Positions 49,312-59,283 of a stretch of DNA of 64,000 nucleotides are shown one piece after another; within the stretch, counting starts at the first letter, position 1, and the number at the start of each line of letters is the position of its first letter. The notes below the pieces were generated by a model. That model did not search any database. It had not been told where the DNA came from and was given only the letters and a program-made list of their open reading frames with translations. The stretch is from NCBI GenBank assembly GCA_016785225.1, contig JAFBJZ010000766.1:1-64000 (forward strand). Reading direction: 5' to 3'. Made by a program: the position numbers and the translations under genes. Origin of the DNA: Psettodes erumei. Its lineage: Eukaryota; Chordata; Actinopteri; Pleuronectiformes; Psettodidae.

Positions 49312-50811
49312 ATGTCCGCATCTATGCCCGCTTATATGAGCGACCCCACCGATGAGCAGCTAAATGCGCTAAATATGGCGATGGACCACAAGTCGTTTAA
49401 AGTGGTGGCGTATGCTGGCGCGGGTAAAACCACAACGCTCAAGCTCATCGGCGAGCGTCTGCGGGGGCGCGGCTTGTATTTGGCCTTCAACAAAGCGATC
49501 GCCAATGATGCTCGGCAAAAATTCCCCAGTCACGTGGACTGCCGTACGTTTCACTCACTTGCTTATCGCCATGTCGCGCGTGATATCACTGCCAAATTGT
49601 CCTTACCACGGTTTTCACCCAAGCGTTTGGGCGATGATTTGGGGCTACAAGCGGTGCAAGTACGTCGGCAAATGGATGGGATAAATAAATACATCACTTT
49701 GACCCCAGCTCGCCTTGCGCGATTTGTCAGCGATGCGGTCAGTCATTTTTGTAGTACCCATGCCAGCTACCCTGCGCCTAGGCATTTATTGTTTCCCAGC
49801 TGGCTCGATGCGGCAGATAGCGAGCAGCTGCGTGAGATGCTCTACCCTGCCGTCGAGCAGCGCTGGCTACAGTCTATCGATGCCCGCCATCCTGCTGGTA
49901 TCGGTCATGATATTTATCTCAAATTATGGGCACTCTCCAAGCCCAGTATCCCAGCGGATTTTATCTTGTTTGATGAAGCGCAGGATGCTGATCCGTTGAT
50001 GATGGGGATTTTGACCCAGCAGCCACGGCAAGTCATCTATGTGGGCGACGCTCATCAGCAGATTTATGAATGGCGCGGCGCGGTGAATGCGATGAAAAAG
50101 CTACCACTACCACAAACCCTATTGACACAGTCGTTTCGCTTTGGCGAGCCGATCGCTGAGGTGGCCAACACCCTACTCAAAGCCTTACAAGAAGAAGTAC
50201 CACTAAAGGGCAATCCTGCCAAGCAGTCCTCTACCGATAAAGGCATGGTCCATAGTAAAAAAGACGCCATCCTCTGTCGCACCAATGCCGCCGCGATGGC
50301 GCAGCTATTGACGGGACTCAAGCTTGGGCACCGCGTGGCACTGCAAGCCGATACCGATCGTATGCTGAAATTCTGTCAAGCGGCTGAGAACCTAAAAAAC
50401 GGCAAATCAGCTTATGGCGTACCAGAGCTGGCGTATTTTTATAATTGGGGTGATGTGCAAGAGTACTCTGAAACCAATGAAGGCAGCGATCTTAAAACAT
50501 TGGTCAAGCTGGTCGATGATCACGGTACCAACGTCTTAAGCCAAGCGGTCAATAGTTTGACCAGCATCGATAACGCCGATTATGTCATCTCTACCGCGCA
50601 CAAAGCCAAAGGGCTTGAATGGGGGCGCGTACAGCTCGATGACGATTTTTATTACGACGTGACCACCAATGCAGTCAAGATCAGCCCAGAGGAGCTGCGC
50701 TTGCTCTACGTTGCCTGCACACGCGCGCAGAGCAATCTCGACATTCATCATATCAAAGACTTGATCATCGGATTGCAAACGGGGAAAAAGGTCATCTTTG
50801 GCAATACCTAA
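49312..50811 (+). CDS. UvrD-like SF1 helicase resembling FBH1
   Basis: A 499-residue superfamily 1A helicase. Motifs: AGAGKTTTL (Walker A, 35-43), LFDEAQDADP (motif II), GDAHQQIYEWRGAVNAM (motif III region), TQSFRFG (IV), STAHKAKGLEW (V), and LLYVACTRAQ (VI). It is shorter than UvrD or Rep and its GDxHQxIYxWRG pattern is like that of FBH1, a eukaryotic anti-recombinase; bacterial homologues are common but uncharacterised. It probably unwinds DNA 3' to 5' with ATP. It lies between tatC and dusC on the same strand with clear gaps. Confidence 0.85.
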   Translation: MSASMPAYMSDPTDEQLNALNMAMDHKSFKVVAYAGAGKTTTLKLIGERLRGRGLYLAFNKAIANDARQKFPSHVDCRTFHSLAYRHVARDITAKLSLPRFSPKRLGDDLGLQAVQVRRQMDGINKYITLTPARLARFVSDAVSHFCSTHASYPAPRHLLFPSWLDAADSEQLREMLYPAVEQRWLQSIDARHPAGIGHDIYLKLWALSKPSIPADFILFDEAQDADPLMMGILTQQPRQVIYVGDAHQQIYEWRGAVNAMKKLPLPQTLLTQSFRFGEPIAEVANTLLKALQEEVPLKGNPAKQSSTDKGMVHSKKDAILCRTNAAAMAQLLTGLKLGHRVALQADTDRMLKFCQAAENLKNGKSAYGVPELAYFYNWGDVQEYSETNEGSDLKTLVKLVDDHGTNVLSQAVNSLTSIDNADYVISTAHKAKGLEWGRVQLDDDFYYDVTTNAVKISPEELRLLYVACTRAQSNLDIHHIKDLIIGLQTGKKVIFGNT

Positions 50812-50882
50812 CACCGCTCCGCTCTATTCGATCACGTTATCGCCCTTCATATCGCCTTTCATTTAGATACTAAGCCTTAATC

Positions 50883-51935
50883 ATGACTCAACATTCATCC
50901 CTCGAAATACGCCAGCGCACCCTGCAGCAACTATTTGCCCATCCTGTGCGCCTACTCGCTCCAATGGAGGGGCTAACCGATCCGTTAATGCGGCAAATCT
51001 TAACACAGATTGCCGCAGACTTAGGCCGTCCTTATGATTGGTCAGTCAGTGAGTTTATACGGGTGACTCAAACGCTGCTGCCCGCGCATGTGTTTTATAA
51101 ATATGTGCCAGAGCTACATCAAGACACCAAAACGACTGCTGGCACGCCCATACATATCCAGCTGCTCGGCAGTGACGCTAGCCTGATGGCAGAAAACGCC
51201 GCGTACGCCTGTGAGCTTGGCGCGCCCGCCATCGATATCAACTTTGGCTGCCCTGCCAAGACCGTCAATAGCCACCGCGGCGGCTCGGTACTGCTCGATG
51301 AGCCAGAGGTCATGTATGACATTATCAAGGCTGTACGCCGCGCAGTGCCTGCCCATATTGCCGTCTCAGCAAAAATCCGCTTGGGCTACACAGATACCAG
51401 CCGTATGGACGATATCCGAGGTGCGATTGGGGCGAGTGGCGCAGACTGGTTGACCATTCATGCCCGCACCAAAACCCAAGGCTACAAGCCGCCCGCTTAT
51501 TGGGACAAAATCCAAAATTTTAATAAGCTTGATATCCCAGTGATTGCCAATGGCGAGATTTGGAATAGTGAGCAAGCACAGCAATGCATGAGGCAGGCAG
51601 GCACACCGCACCTGATGCTAGGACGCGGCGCTGTGACCCGTCCTGACTTGATTGCCCGTGTCGATAGTAGCCATGATGATGAGAGCGCGGCGGCCAGCGT
51701 TAGAGCAGATAGCAAGACCTTGACGTGGCACGCGCTCATACCGCATCAAATTAAGTTTTTGGAAGGGGCGGCAAAAAACGATGTGGTACTGGTGGGCCGC
51801 TACAAACAGTGGCTGGGGATGCTAACCAAAGGCTATGATGAGGCGCAGCCGGTGTGGGAACGCATCAAGCGTGAAAAAGACAAAGCCGTCATCATCGATG
51901 CTCTTATCACCAGCGTCTCATCAGCGACGGCATAA
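50883..51935 (+). CDS. dusC: tRNA-dihydrouridine(16) synthase DusC
   Basis: FMN-dependent enzyme that reduces uridine 16 in the D-loop of tRNA. The 350 residues have LLAPMEGLTDPLMR, catalytic Cys123 in NFGCPAKTVN, RGGSVLL, HARTKTQGY, VIANGEIWNSEQAQQCM, and a C-terminal RYKQWLGMLTKGYDEA. The last two segments place it in the DusC branch rather than DusA or DusB. It is slightly longer than E. coli DusC owing to an insert with several Asp/Ala residues near 260-280. Confidence 0.9.
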   Translation: MTQHSSLEIRQRTLQQLFAHPVRLLAPMEGLTDPLMRQILTQIAADLGRPYDWSVSEFIRVTQTLLPAHVFYKYVPELHQDTKTTAGTPIHIQLLGSDASLMAENAAYACELGAPAIDINFGCPAKTVNSHRGGSVLLDEPEVMYDIIKAVRRAVPAHIAVSAKIRLGYTDTSRMDDIRGAIGASGADWLTIHARTKTQGYKPPAYWDKIQNFNKLDIPVIANGEIWNSEQAQQCMRQAGTPHLMLGRGAVTRPDLIARVDSSHDDESAAASVRADSKTLTWHALIPHQIKFLEGAAKNDVVLVGRYKQWLGMLTKGYDEAQPVWERIKREKDKAVIIDALITSVSSATA

Positions 51936-52015
51936 ACAGCAAAGACAATAACGGCTCGTCTTTTATCATAAAACAGAAGCTCGCCGCGGCGGCTAATTGT
52001 TCATAAGCCCTAGCG

Positions 52016-52441
52016 CTAGACGCTCACACGTATTGCTAAATAAAACAGCATGAGTGGACACGCCATCGACAGCGTCCACAGTATCGAACGAAACGTCGCT
52101 AAATTGCTGATATAAGCGATGCAAAAGCCAATACGAATCAGTACGTACAACCAAGCCAACACGTTGACAATCAGCTGAGGCACAAAAAACAACATCGCCA
52201 CCAGCACTGCTGCCAAAAATACCGGCAACGTCTCATAGCTGTTTTGCTGAGCGGCATTGGCGCGCGCAGCGGCGCCCGTTGTCTCTTGCAAAAAACGGCG
52301 CGGATGGGCGTTGTCAGCCAGCCGAAAGCCGCCAAGGGCTTTTGCACTCAGCGCCATCACGAGTGGCAACAAGCTTGCCACCACCATCGCCCAAATCGCG
52401 GATGCGGCGGTATCAGGAATCAACCCAAAAAATACATTCAT
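52016..52441 (-). CDS. MAPEG-family membrane protein
   Basis: A 141-residue protein with four membrane segments and the MAPEG pattern: a loop with ETTGAAARANAAQQNSYETLPVF, where Arg, Asn and Glu are conserved, between helices one and two. Family members include glutathione transferases of membranes; many bacterial ones have no known role. It is 14 bp after the OsmC gene on the same strand and likely co-transcribed. Confidence 0.85.
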   Translation of the reverse strand: MNVFFGLIPDTAASAIWAMVVASLLPLVMALSAKALGGFRLADNAHPRRFLQETTGAAARANAAQQNSYETLPVFLAAVLVAMLFFVPQLIVNVLAWLYVLIRIGFCIAYISNLATFRSILWTLSMACPLMLFYLAIRVSV

Positions 52442-52455
52442 GCGCGCTCTCGCCC

Positions 52456-52869
52456 CTACCCTGCAACCACTTCAAAATCATGCGTGATATTCACCCCGCC
52501 CTGTACCAGCATACGACTGGCCGAGCAGTATTTTTCTGCTGATAGGTTCACCGCTTTTTCGACCTGCTTATCCTTGATGTCTTGACCGGTCACGATGAAG
52601 TGCATATGAATATCGGTATAGACAGCAGGGACGGTCTCAGCGCGGTTTGCGGTCAGCTCACAACGTACATCCGTGACCTCTTGACGTGATTTTTGTAAGA
52701 TAGACACCACATCATAGCTGGCACAGCCGCCCAAGCCGAGTAAGATCAGCTCCATCGGGCTTGCGCCATTTTCTTTGTCGGCGTCGATTTGCACATTATG
52801 CCCTGAGGGTGACACGCCCAAAAAGGCTTTTTTCTCTTGCCACGTGACACTTGCTTTTGATTCTGACAT
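52456..52869 (-). CDS. OsmC-family protein
   Basis: A 137-residue OsmC/YhfA-like protein. The two reactive Cys of the family are Cys49 (GLGGCASYD) and Cys115 (AEKYCSASRML), with Glu40 in MELILLGL nearby. OsmC-type proteins reduce organic peroxides with a thiol; YhfA-like members, which this resembles in length, are less well defined. AAGGAA lies upstream. First gene of a probable two-gene unit with the MAPEG gene. Confidence 0.88.
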   Translation of the reverse strand: MSESKASVTWQEKKAFLGVSPSGHNVQIDADKENGASPMELILLGLGGCASYDVVSILQKSRQEVTDVRCELTANRAETVPAVYTDIHMHFIVTGQDIKDKQVEKAVNLSAEKYCSASRMLVQGGVNITHDFEVVAG

Positions 52870-53332
52870 GTTCGTTTTTCCTTATTTTGATTGGCAGATA
52901 ACCTGATTATTATTTTCAATAATACACACGATAAGGTTAGTGTAGCACAAGCCAAAACCAGATTTTATAAAGACCTGATAAAGCAGCAGCCATCTGTATT
53001 TATTTGACGGCAACGTACCGTCATAACCTTGCATACCTTATTGTTAAGCAATAGTTAACAAACCCAACCCGTGTTTGGTCATGTTTATCAAAATTACCTT
53101 AAGAAACTAACTTACAAAAGTCTATTTATAAGCTATTGATTTTAATAGGTAAAACTCGTGAAACATTTTATAGCAAAATACTGTTACACATTTTGCTTGT
53201 TTCTTGGTTTAATAACGGTAATGAATCTTATTTTGGCCAGATATAGGTGACAGTCGACTTATAATAATTAAGATAGTCATCATGGTATCGGTTTGAAATA
53301 AGCTATTTTTAAACAAATTAAAAGGGTTAGTC
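52870..53332. other. Divergent region between the OsmC gene and rppH
   Basis: About 460 bp, AT-rich, with no supported gene. A small inverted repeat (GACGGCAACGTACCGTC, about 53006-53022) is the only structure noticed. Confidence 0.5.
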
Positions 53333-53851
53333 ATGATAGATGCAGACGGCTTTCGCGCCAATGTCGGCATCATCTTGGCAAATACACAAGGGCAAGTACT
53401 GTGGGCAAAACGTATTGGTCACAACGCTTGGCAGTTTCCTCAAGGCGGTATCGACCGCGGGGAGACGCCGATGGATGCGATGTATCGCGAGCTCTGGGAA
53501 GAGGTCGGCCTACATCCGCGTCATGTAGACTTATTGGCAGTCACTCAAGACTGGCTGCGCTATCGTCTGCCTAAGCGTTATGTACGCCATGGACAGCACC
53601 CTTTGTGTATTGGGCAAAAACAAAAATGGTTTTTGCTGCGCTTAGATGAGCCGAATACTCAACACATTCGCTTTGATGAAGGTAAACCAGAATTTGACCA
53701 CTGGCAATGGGTCAGTTATTGGTATCCTCTAGGACAAGTGATTCATTTTAAACGTGGGGTATATCGCCGCGCCTTGCAAGAGCTGGTGCGCGAGCTTCCC
53801 CTAAAACAAGAGCTGATCCTTCCGGAACAGGACAACCATTTGCTGGCATGA
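53333..53851 (+). CDS. rppH: RNA pyrophosphohydrolase
   Basis: Nudix hydrolase that removes pyrophosphate from mRNA 5' ends and starts decay. The 172 residues have MIDADGFRANVGIIL, then WQFPQGGI and the Nudix box at 38-60 (GGIDRGETPMDAMYRELWEEVG), and the RppH-type FDHWQWVSYWYPL. Length is close to E. coli's 176. AAAGGG precedes the ATG. The gene stands alone and ends at a shared terminator. Confidence 0.95.
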   Translation: MIDADGFRANVGIILANTQGQVLWAKRIGHNAWQFPQGGIDRGETPMDAMYRELWEEVGLHPRHVDLLAVTQDWLRYRLPKRYVRHGQHPLCIGQKQKWFLLRLDEPNTQHIRFDEGKPEFDHWQWVSYWYPLGQVIHFKRGVYRRALQELVRELPLKQELILPEQDNHLLA

Positions 53852-53910
53852 CTTTGATAGAGTCTTGATAAAGTTTTGGTGTGATTTTGGCATCGCTAAT
53901 TAACTACATA

Positions 53911-53950
53911 TGCTCACTGTGATACTGTTATGGAATCACCGTGAGCATTT
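53911..53950. terminator. Bidirectional terminator between rppH and the NRDE gene
   Basis: TGCTCACTGTGAT and ATCACCGTGAGCA pair (one mismatch) around ACTGTTATGGA, with T-rich sequence on the right side. It serves convergent genes and touches the NRDE stop. Confidence 0.75.
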
Positions 53951-54778
53951 TTATGCGCCGGTTGCAGCCGCGCTTGCCTCGCGGCTAACGAGCGTGGCGG
54001 TGGTTTTACTACTTGCCCCTTTATGCTTGTCTTGGCGCAAGGTTAAGATGCTTTGAGTACGGGTACCATAAGTAGGGAGAGGGGCCTGCCGCTGATCAAA
54101 TGCCACAGGCTCGATATAGACAGAGGACAGCATCTGCTCAACCTCTCTACTCATGCCGGTATCGGGTAGCTGATCGGCGGGGGCTTGTCGGTTGTCAGAT
54201 AGCACCGCATAGGCAGCGTCCTGCCAGTAAGCAGGCGAGCTGTCTTCGGCGATAAGTGGCAGCACTTCTTGACGCAGCCTACCACGCAGTTTTTCGGTTT
54301 TGAACCAACCGTCGTCTGGCTGACCGTTTGAGACCACATGCAATCCTGCATACAGTGGCGTGGGCGCATGGCCGCGATTATTGACCATCACTGCTTGCAG
54401 CGCATCGCCAATGATCAGGTTAAAACCTGCATAGTCTTGCAACTCAATTTGCCGCGCAAAGTCCATCGGGCTTCTATCACTGGTCAAAAAATCTGTAACC
54501 AGTGCCCCACGCGAGCGCTCATCTGCCCCTGCCTGCACCCCATCACGAAAGTTTAGCACCGCCGCCCAGCGTCCATTTTGCTCATAAAGACCGTCGTGCA
54601 TGACTTGGTGAATACCCAGCCAAGTACCGCCACTTTGCTGATCGCGACCTGCATAAATCGGCTTATCAGGCCACTGGTGCAGCGGCTCAGTCGGACGCTG
54701 CAAAAACTCATCTCGGTTGGATAAGAGCACCAGCGGCACCTCATCAAACAACTGCCAAGCGATGGCGACGATACACAT
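53951..54778 (-). CDS. NRDE (TANGO2-like) family protein
   Basis: A 275-residue protein. The ATG at 54778 is chosen because AAGGAAAA lies just upstream and the family begins MCIV; the frame is open 132 bases further up. The signature NRDE is at 21-24, and GGTWLGI is also typical. The NRDE/TANGO2 family has an Ntn-hydrolase-like fold with Cys2 as possible nucleophile; the human relative has been linked to haem or lipid handling, while the bacterial role is unknown. Confidence 0.85.
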   Translation of the reverse strand: MCIVAIAWQLFDEVPLVLLSNRDEFLQRPTEPLHQWPDKPIYAGRDQQSGGTWLGIHQVMHDGLYEQNGRWAAVLNFRDGVQAGADERSRGALVTDFLTSDRSPMDFARQIELQDYAGFNLIIGDALQAVMVNNRGHAPTPLYAGLHVVSNGQPDDGWFKTEKLRGRLRQEVLPLIAEDSSPAYWQDAAYAVLSDNRQAPADQLPDTGMSREVEQMLSSVYIEPVAFDQRQAPLPTYGTRTQSILTLRQDKHKGASSKTTATLVSREASAAATGA

Positions 54779-54925
54779 AGTTTTCCTTTTATGGGATTGG
54801 TAGTTTATGGGACTGGTCGTCTTTTTAATAGGTAATACATTATTTTTCAGTACAAAATACGGTGCTGCGCCCGCCGTCGATGCGTTCAAAATATCCCAGC
54901 CCCACTGCATCTTTCTATTCTTATA

Positions 54926-56560
54926 TCAATTGGTGCGGAGCTTTTTATCAGCAGGATAGCTAATCTGTGTGGTCGATCGAATCACTTTTGATTGTTTACT
55001 TGGCAAATCAAACTCCCAAGCGACCATGCCGGTATTGTCATTCCAGTCGCGTTCAGTGACGGGCGGGGTGTGCACTGTGGTTACTTTAATACTGTCATCA
55101 CGGCTGATAGGCTCACTGCCCAGTACCTGCAAGCGTCTGGTGCGGCTATGCTGATTGGTCAATTGATAAGCTTCGGTACTACTTAAGGTTTGCTTACGAT
55201 TAAACGCGCCCTTATCGCCTTGCTTATCTTCGTCGGTTATTTGTTTGATGAGGATATTTGGATCAACGCCAAAGCCGATACCCTGCTCTTTGAGCGTTTG
55301 ATACTGATAGCGCGCTTGACCAATATAGTTATCATCACGGTAGAGCTGAAGCGCTCCATCGGCCCATGCAGGTGTCAAAAATGGTGCCGATGCATACCAA
55401 TAAGCCGTTTGCTCAACACTTGGCGTACTGCGGATCCAAAGCTTGCTACGCCCAGACTGCTCATCAATGACCGTACGCACGTGCCTACCGTCACTTGGCA
55501 AGCTCACGCGCTGCGGCAACCGGTACTCGATGATGCCGTTTTTGTTTTGACGACTCACGCTAAAGCTCGGTAGCGGTGCCATCGTCGGTGCCGACGCCTC
55601 CCTGTCATCGCTACTTCTTTCTGAGACAACGATGGAAGAAGACTCCATCATGGATGATGCAACCCTAGCACGTGATGCTTGCTCTTTTTCATATAAAGAC
55701 AGGCGCGCCACATTTGGCAGCTGGCCTGTGGTGCGTTGATTGGGGTTGACTGAGCTGAGTACGACAGGGACGTTTTGCCAATTCTCTCCGGTCTGCTGAG
55801 CGATGATGGCTGATGCGGTGATGCTAAGCTGCTCGGTATTGGTATCCAGACGCGCCTGATAAGTCGGCTGCCAACCTGCGCCGCGCACTTGATAATGGAG
55901 CTTTACCGCGGCGGGCTTGCGGCTGGCAGTACGGACACTGACCTGTGTCACGCGATTTTGCGTCGATGTGCTACTGCCCGCCATCGATTGATTAAGCGCA
56001 GCCTGTGCCCGCGCTTGCCGCTGCTTGATATCCCATATGCGTTTATTGATACTTGCCGCTTGTGTTTCTATATCACGGGCGTTATTGGCCACTGTGCCCT
56101 CTGTACTGATTTGACTGACCTTGGTGAGGTTTTGTAGATAGGCTTTTGCCAGATTGGCGGCTTCTAGCTCGGCATTGATTTTAGCAAGCGCGGCTTGTTG
56201 CGATTGTACGTTGGCATCGCCCTCATACTGACACTGCGCTGCTTGCTCACCGCTTAGCGTCTCGATACTGACTTCACCGAGATTGACGCCTGTGACGGCC
56301 TGCACGCTCACGCTGTCTTTGTCGATATAAGGAGACAAGCAAGAAAACACCAGCGTCTGCTCTCCATTACCCTTGACAGGTAGCGCGCGGGTGACACTGG
56401 CCAAGCCTTGATAAATGGTGACTTGCTCGATACTGCTACTTGCTGCATATGCAGGCGTCAGGGATAGTGCCAGCAGACTGGGTAGACTGAGCAAGATCAG
56501 GCCTTTTTTTGCCCAACGGTACTCAGTGGCTGTTGCTACTTTTGATACATCAGCTTGCAT
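54926..56560 (-). CDS. DUF4139/DUF4140 exported protein (MuiA-like)
   Basis: A 544-residue protein with a signal peptide ending near residue 39 (PAYA-ASSS). An N-terminal DUF4140 domain (IEQVTIYQGLASVTRALP) is followed by a coiled coil at about 120-205 and a C-terminal DUF4139 domain (LHYQVRGAGWQPTYQARLD through to VAWEFDLPSKQSKVIRS). This architecture is called mucoidy inhibitor A family, but its molecular function is unknown. It is likely periplasmic. No membrane anchor is seen after the signal. Confidence 0.85.
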   Translation of the reverse strand: MQADVSKVATATEYRWAKKGLILLSLPSLLALSLTPAYAASSSIEQVTIYQGLASVTRALPVKGNGEQTLVFSCLSPYIDKDSVSVQAVTGVNLGEVSIETLSGEQAAQCQYEGDANVQSQQAALAKINAELEAANLAKAYLQNLTKVSQISTEGTVANNARDIETQAASINKRIWDIKQRQARAQAALNQSMAGSSTSTQNRVTQVSVRTASRKPAAVKLHYQVRGAGWQPTYQARLDTNTEQLSITASAIIAQQTGENWQNVPVVLSSVNPNQRTTGQLPNVARLSLYEKEQASRARVASSMMESSSIVVSERSSDDREASAPTMAPLPSFSVSRQNKNGIIEYRLPQRVSLPSDGRHVRTVIDEQSGRSKLWIRSTPSVEQTAYWYASAPFLTPAWADGALQLYRDDNYIGQARYQYQTLKEQGIGFGVDPNILIKQITDEDKQGDKGAFNRKQTLSSTEAYQLTNQHSRTRRLQVLGSEPISRDDSIKVTTVHTPPVTERDWNDNTGMVAWEFDLPSKQSKVIRSTTQISYPADKKLRTN

Positions 56561-56829
56561 AATCTATCCTTAAAATACGGTTTATCCATTCATACGGCCT
56601 ATCAGCGCCAGCCCATATCCGCTCATGCTTCTGAAAATATTGAGGTATTTATCATTAGCAGCTTTTTTATATCTTAGCGGTTTTCTGTCGTGGTTTCTAG
56701 CGGCTGGCAGGCGCAAATCACATTTATGCAGTCTCTGTGATGCAATTGTCTAACCGTAATTTGGTATGCCTGCCAAGCTATTTTTGCTATTATGACCCCC
56801 ATTCTATTATCAATAATTATGATGTCCTT

Positions 56830-57713
56830 ATGATGATTCATCCTCAGTACGATCCCGTAGCGCTGTCCTTGGGCCCTGTAGAAGTACATTGGTATGGCTT
56901 GATGTATCTGCTGGCATTTGCCGCCGCGTTTGGTCTGGCATGGTACCGCAGTGGCCAGCGTGAGAGCTGGACCACTGACATGGTGTCAGACCTTGTTTTT
57001 TATGGCGCGCTCGGTGTCATTTTGGGTGGCCGTATCGGCTATGTGCTGTTTTATCAATTTGGTGAGCTGCTACAAAACCCCGCCTATTTATTTAAGGTGT
57101 GGGAAGGCGGTATGTCGTTCCACGGCGGCATGATTGGGGTTTTACTCGGCATGTTGTATTTTGCCCGTAAGTACAAAAAAACACCTTTTCAAGTGCTGGA
57201 TTTTATCGTGCCGTGTGTACCGACGGGTTATTGTTTGGTCGTATCGGCAACTATATCAACGGTGAGCTGTGGGGGCGCGTCTCTGATGGCGGCTATAACT
57301 GGCTGACCTACTTCCCGCAGGCCGCGGCTTTTGATATGCAGCAATTGCAAGCCAATCCTCAATTACAGGAGTTGATGATGGAGGTCAACGGCCAGTATTT
57401 ACTGCCCCGCCACCCATCACAGCTCTATGAGGCCTTTGCTGAAGGTCTGCTGCTATTCTTGTTTTTGTGGTGGTACTCTGCCAAGCCGCGTCCACGTATG
57501 GCGGCATCGGCGATATTCTTATTAGGTTACGGTATCAGCCGCTTTATCATCGAGTTTTTCCGTCAGCCAGATGCCGACCAAGGTTTTATTTTACTCGGCT
57601 GGATGACCAAAGGCCAAATACTGAGCACACCAATGATTATCATCGGCTTTGTACTGTTGGTTTATGCCTATAAACGCGGTATCTATGACTGGGGTAAGCA
57701 AGCGGCCTATTAA
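56830..57713 (+). CDS. lgt: Prolipoprotein diacylglyceryl transferase, one frameshift
   Basis: First enzyme of lipoprotein maturation, in the inner membrane; it moves diacylglycerol from phosphatidylglycerol to the lipobox Cys. Visible motifs: VHWYGLMYLLAF, SFHGGMIG, GRIGNYINGELWG, and RHPSQLYEA. The frame breaks at 57228-57229, where GGGTTATTG should be GGGTTTATTG so that PTGLLFGRIGNY runs through. Corrected length is about 294 residues. The start is ATG 56830 or 56833. As lgt is essential in most Gram-negatives, the break is likely an error. The order lgt-thyA-folA suggests an operon. Confidence 0.93.
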
Positions 57714-57795
57714 GCGCGCTTGCACTATAAATGTCCGAAAAAACAGATTAAGACTTATTTAATGACGCGCTTTGATAGCGTAGAAGAGCAATATT

Positions 57796-58662
57796 ATGAG
57801 CAGTTACAGTAGTAAAAACGAGCAAGCTTATTTGGACTTGCTGCGTCACGTCATGAGTGAAGGCAGCGAAAAAGGCGATCGTACGGGCACAGGTACGCTA
57901 AGCCACTTCGGCGCGCAGATGCGTTTTGACTTATCAGACGGCTTCCCGTTACTGACCACCAAAAAAGTCCACTTTAAATCCATCGTGTATGAGCTATTGT
58001 GGTTTTTGAGCGGTAGCACTCATGTCGATTATCTACAAGAAAACGGCGTGCGTATCTGGAACGAATGGGCCACAGCGGAACAGACGGCGCGCTTCAATCG
58101 TCCTGCGGGCGATTTAGGGCCAGTATACGGTCACCAATGGCGCAACTACGGCGCGACCAAAGACGAGAATGGCCGCTATAACAATGACGGCGTCGATCAA
58201 ATCGCCCAAGTCGTGGAGCAAATCAAGACCAATCCCAACTCCAGACGCTTGATTGTCTCTGGCTGGAACCCAGGTGAAGCCGAGCAAGTCGCCCTGCCGC
58301 CTTGTCATACGCTGTTTCAGTTTTTTGTCGCGGACAACAAACTCTCCTGCCAGCTTTACCAGCGCTCAGCGGATTTATTCCTAGGTGTGCCGTTCAATAT
58401 CGCCAGCTATGCCCTACTGACCCACATGATTGCGCAGGTTTGTGGGCTGGGCGTGGGCGAGTTTATCTGGACCGGCGGCGACTGTCATATTTATCAAAAC
58501 CACCGCGAGCAAGTCGAGCTGCAACTGACGCGTGAGTGTTATGCACTACCGACATTGACGCTCAACCCTGATGTCGATGATATTTTTGCGTTTCGTTTTG
58601 AGGATATTAGCGTAAACGGTTATGCATCACATCCCGCTATCAAAGCAAAAGTCGCGGTATAA
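57796..58662 (+). CDS. thyA: Thymidylate synthase
   Basis: Makes dTMP from dUMP using methylene-tetrahydrofolate. The 288 residues contain GDRTGTGTLSHFG, the catalytic Cys170 in LPPCHTLFQF, and QRSADLFLGVPFNIASYA. It is a little longer than E. coli ThyA (264), as in other Moraxellaceae-like proteins. It is 82 bp after lgt and 48 bp before folA, matching the common lgt-thyA-folA order; FolA regenerates the folate that ThyA oxidises. Confidence 0.96.
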   Translation: MSSYSSKNEQAYLDLLRHVMSEGSEKGDRTGTGTLSHFGAQMRFDLSDGFPLLTTKKVHFKSIVYELLWFLSGSTHVDYLQENGVRIWNEWATAEQTARFNRPAGDLGPVYGHQWRNYGATKDENGRYNNDGVDQIAQVVEQIKTNPNSRRLIVSGWNPGEAEQVALPPCHTLFQFFVADNKLSCQLYQRSADLFLGVPFNIASYALLTHMIAQVCGLGVGEFIWTGGDCHIYQNHREQVELQLTRECYALPTLTLNPDVDDIFAFRFEDISVNGYASHPAIKAKVAV

Positions 58663-58710
58663 AGACTGTTTTTTACTTCATATGACTGACGAAAACAATA
58701 AGGACATATT

Positions 58711-59280
58711 ATGAGTTATGCCAATACCCAAGTCGCCCAAATCGCTGCTATCAGTAGCAATCGCTGTATCGGCAAGGACAATGAGCTGCCGTGGCATATC
58801 TCAGCAGATTTGCAGCATTTCAAACAAATGACCACCAAAGCAACAGGCGGTGCGGTTCAAGGTATCGTCATCATGGGGCGCAAGACCTTTGAATCAATGG
58901 GCAGCAAGCCGTTGCCAAAACGTGTCAGCTTTATTATCAGCAGTCAAATGGACTACGCCGAAAAGAGCGGCCTAGTAGGCAAAGACAATGCGCATGTGGT
59001 GCATAATTTGGATGATGCTTTAACGCAAGCTGCCAGTCTCGCCCATGGTGCTCACTTAGATACGATTTGGGTCATCGGCGGCGAGCGGGTATTTCGTGAT
59101 GCCTTTATGTACACCGATCGTATTGAGCTGACACACGTCGATACCGAGATCCCTGACGGCGAGGCGTTTTATCCTGAATTGCCGAGCGACTTTGCAGTCG
59201 TAGAAGCGTCTGAGTCGATGCATGATGAAAAAAGCGGATTGGATTTTAGATTTGTGACTTATAAAAGCGTGGAAAACTAA
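58711..59280 (+). CDS. folA: Dihydrofolate reductase
   Basis: Reduces dihydrofolate to tetrahydrofolate with NADPH. The 189 residues carry IGKDNELPWHISADLQHFK with the active-site Asp33, GRKTFESMG, and the cofactor segment VIGGERVFRDA. AAGGA precedes the ATG. It pairs functionally with thyA just upstream. The next gene starts 3 bp after its stop. Confidence 0.95.
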   Translation: MSYANTQVAQIAAISSNRCIGKDNELPWHISADLQHFKQMTTKATGGAVQGIVIMGRKTFESMGSKPLPKRVSFIISSQMDYAEKSGLVGKDNAHVVHNLDDALTQAASLAHGAHLDTIWVIGGERVFRDAFMYTDRIELTHVDTEIPDGEAFYPELPSDFAVVEASESMHDEKSGLDFRFVTYKSVEN

Positions 59281-59283
59281 AAA

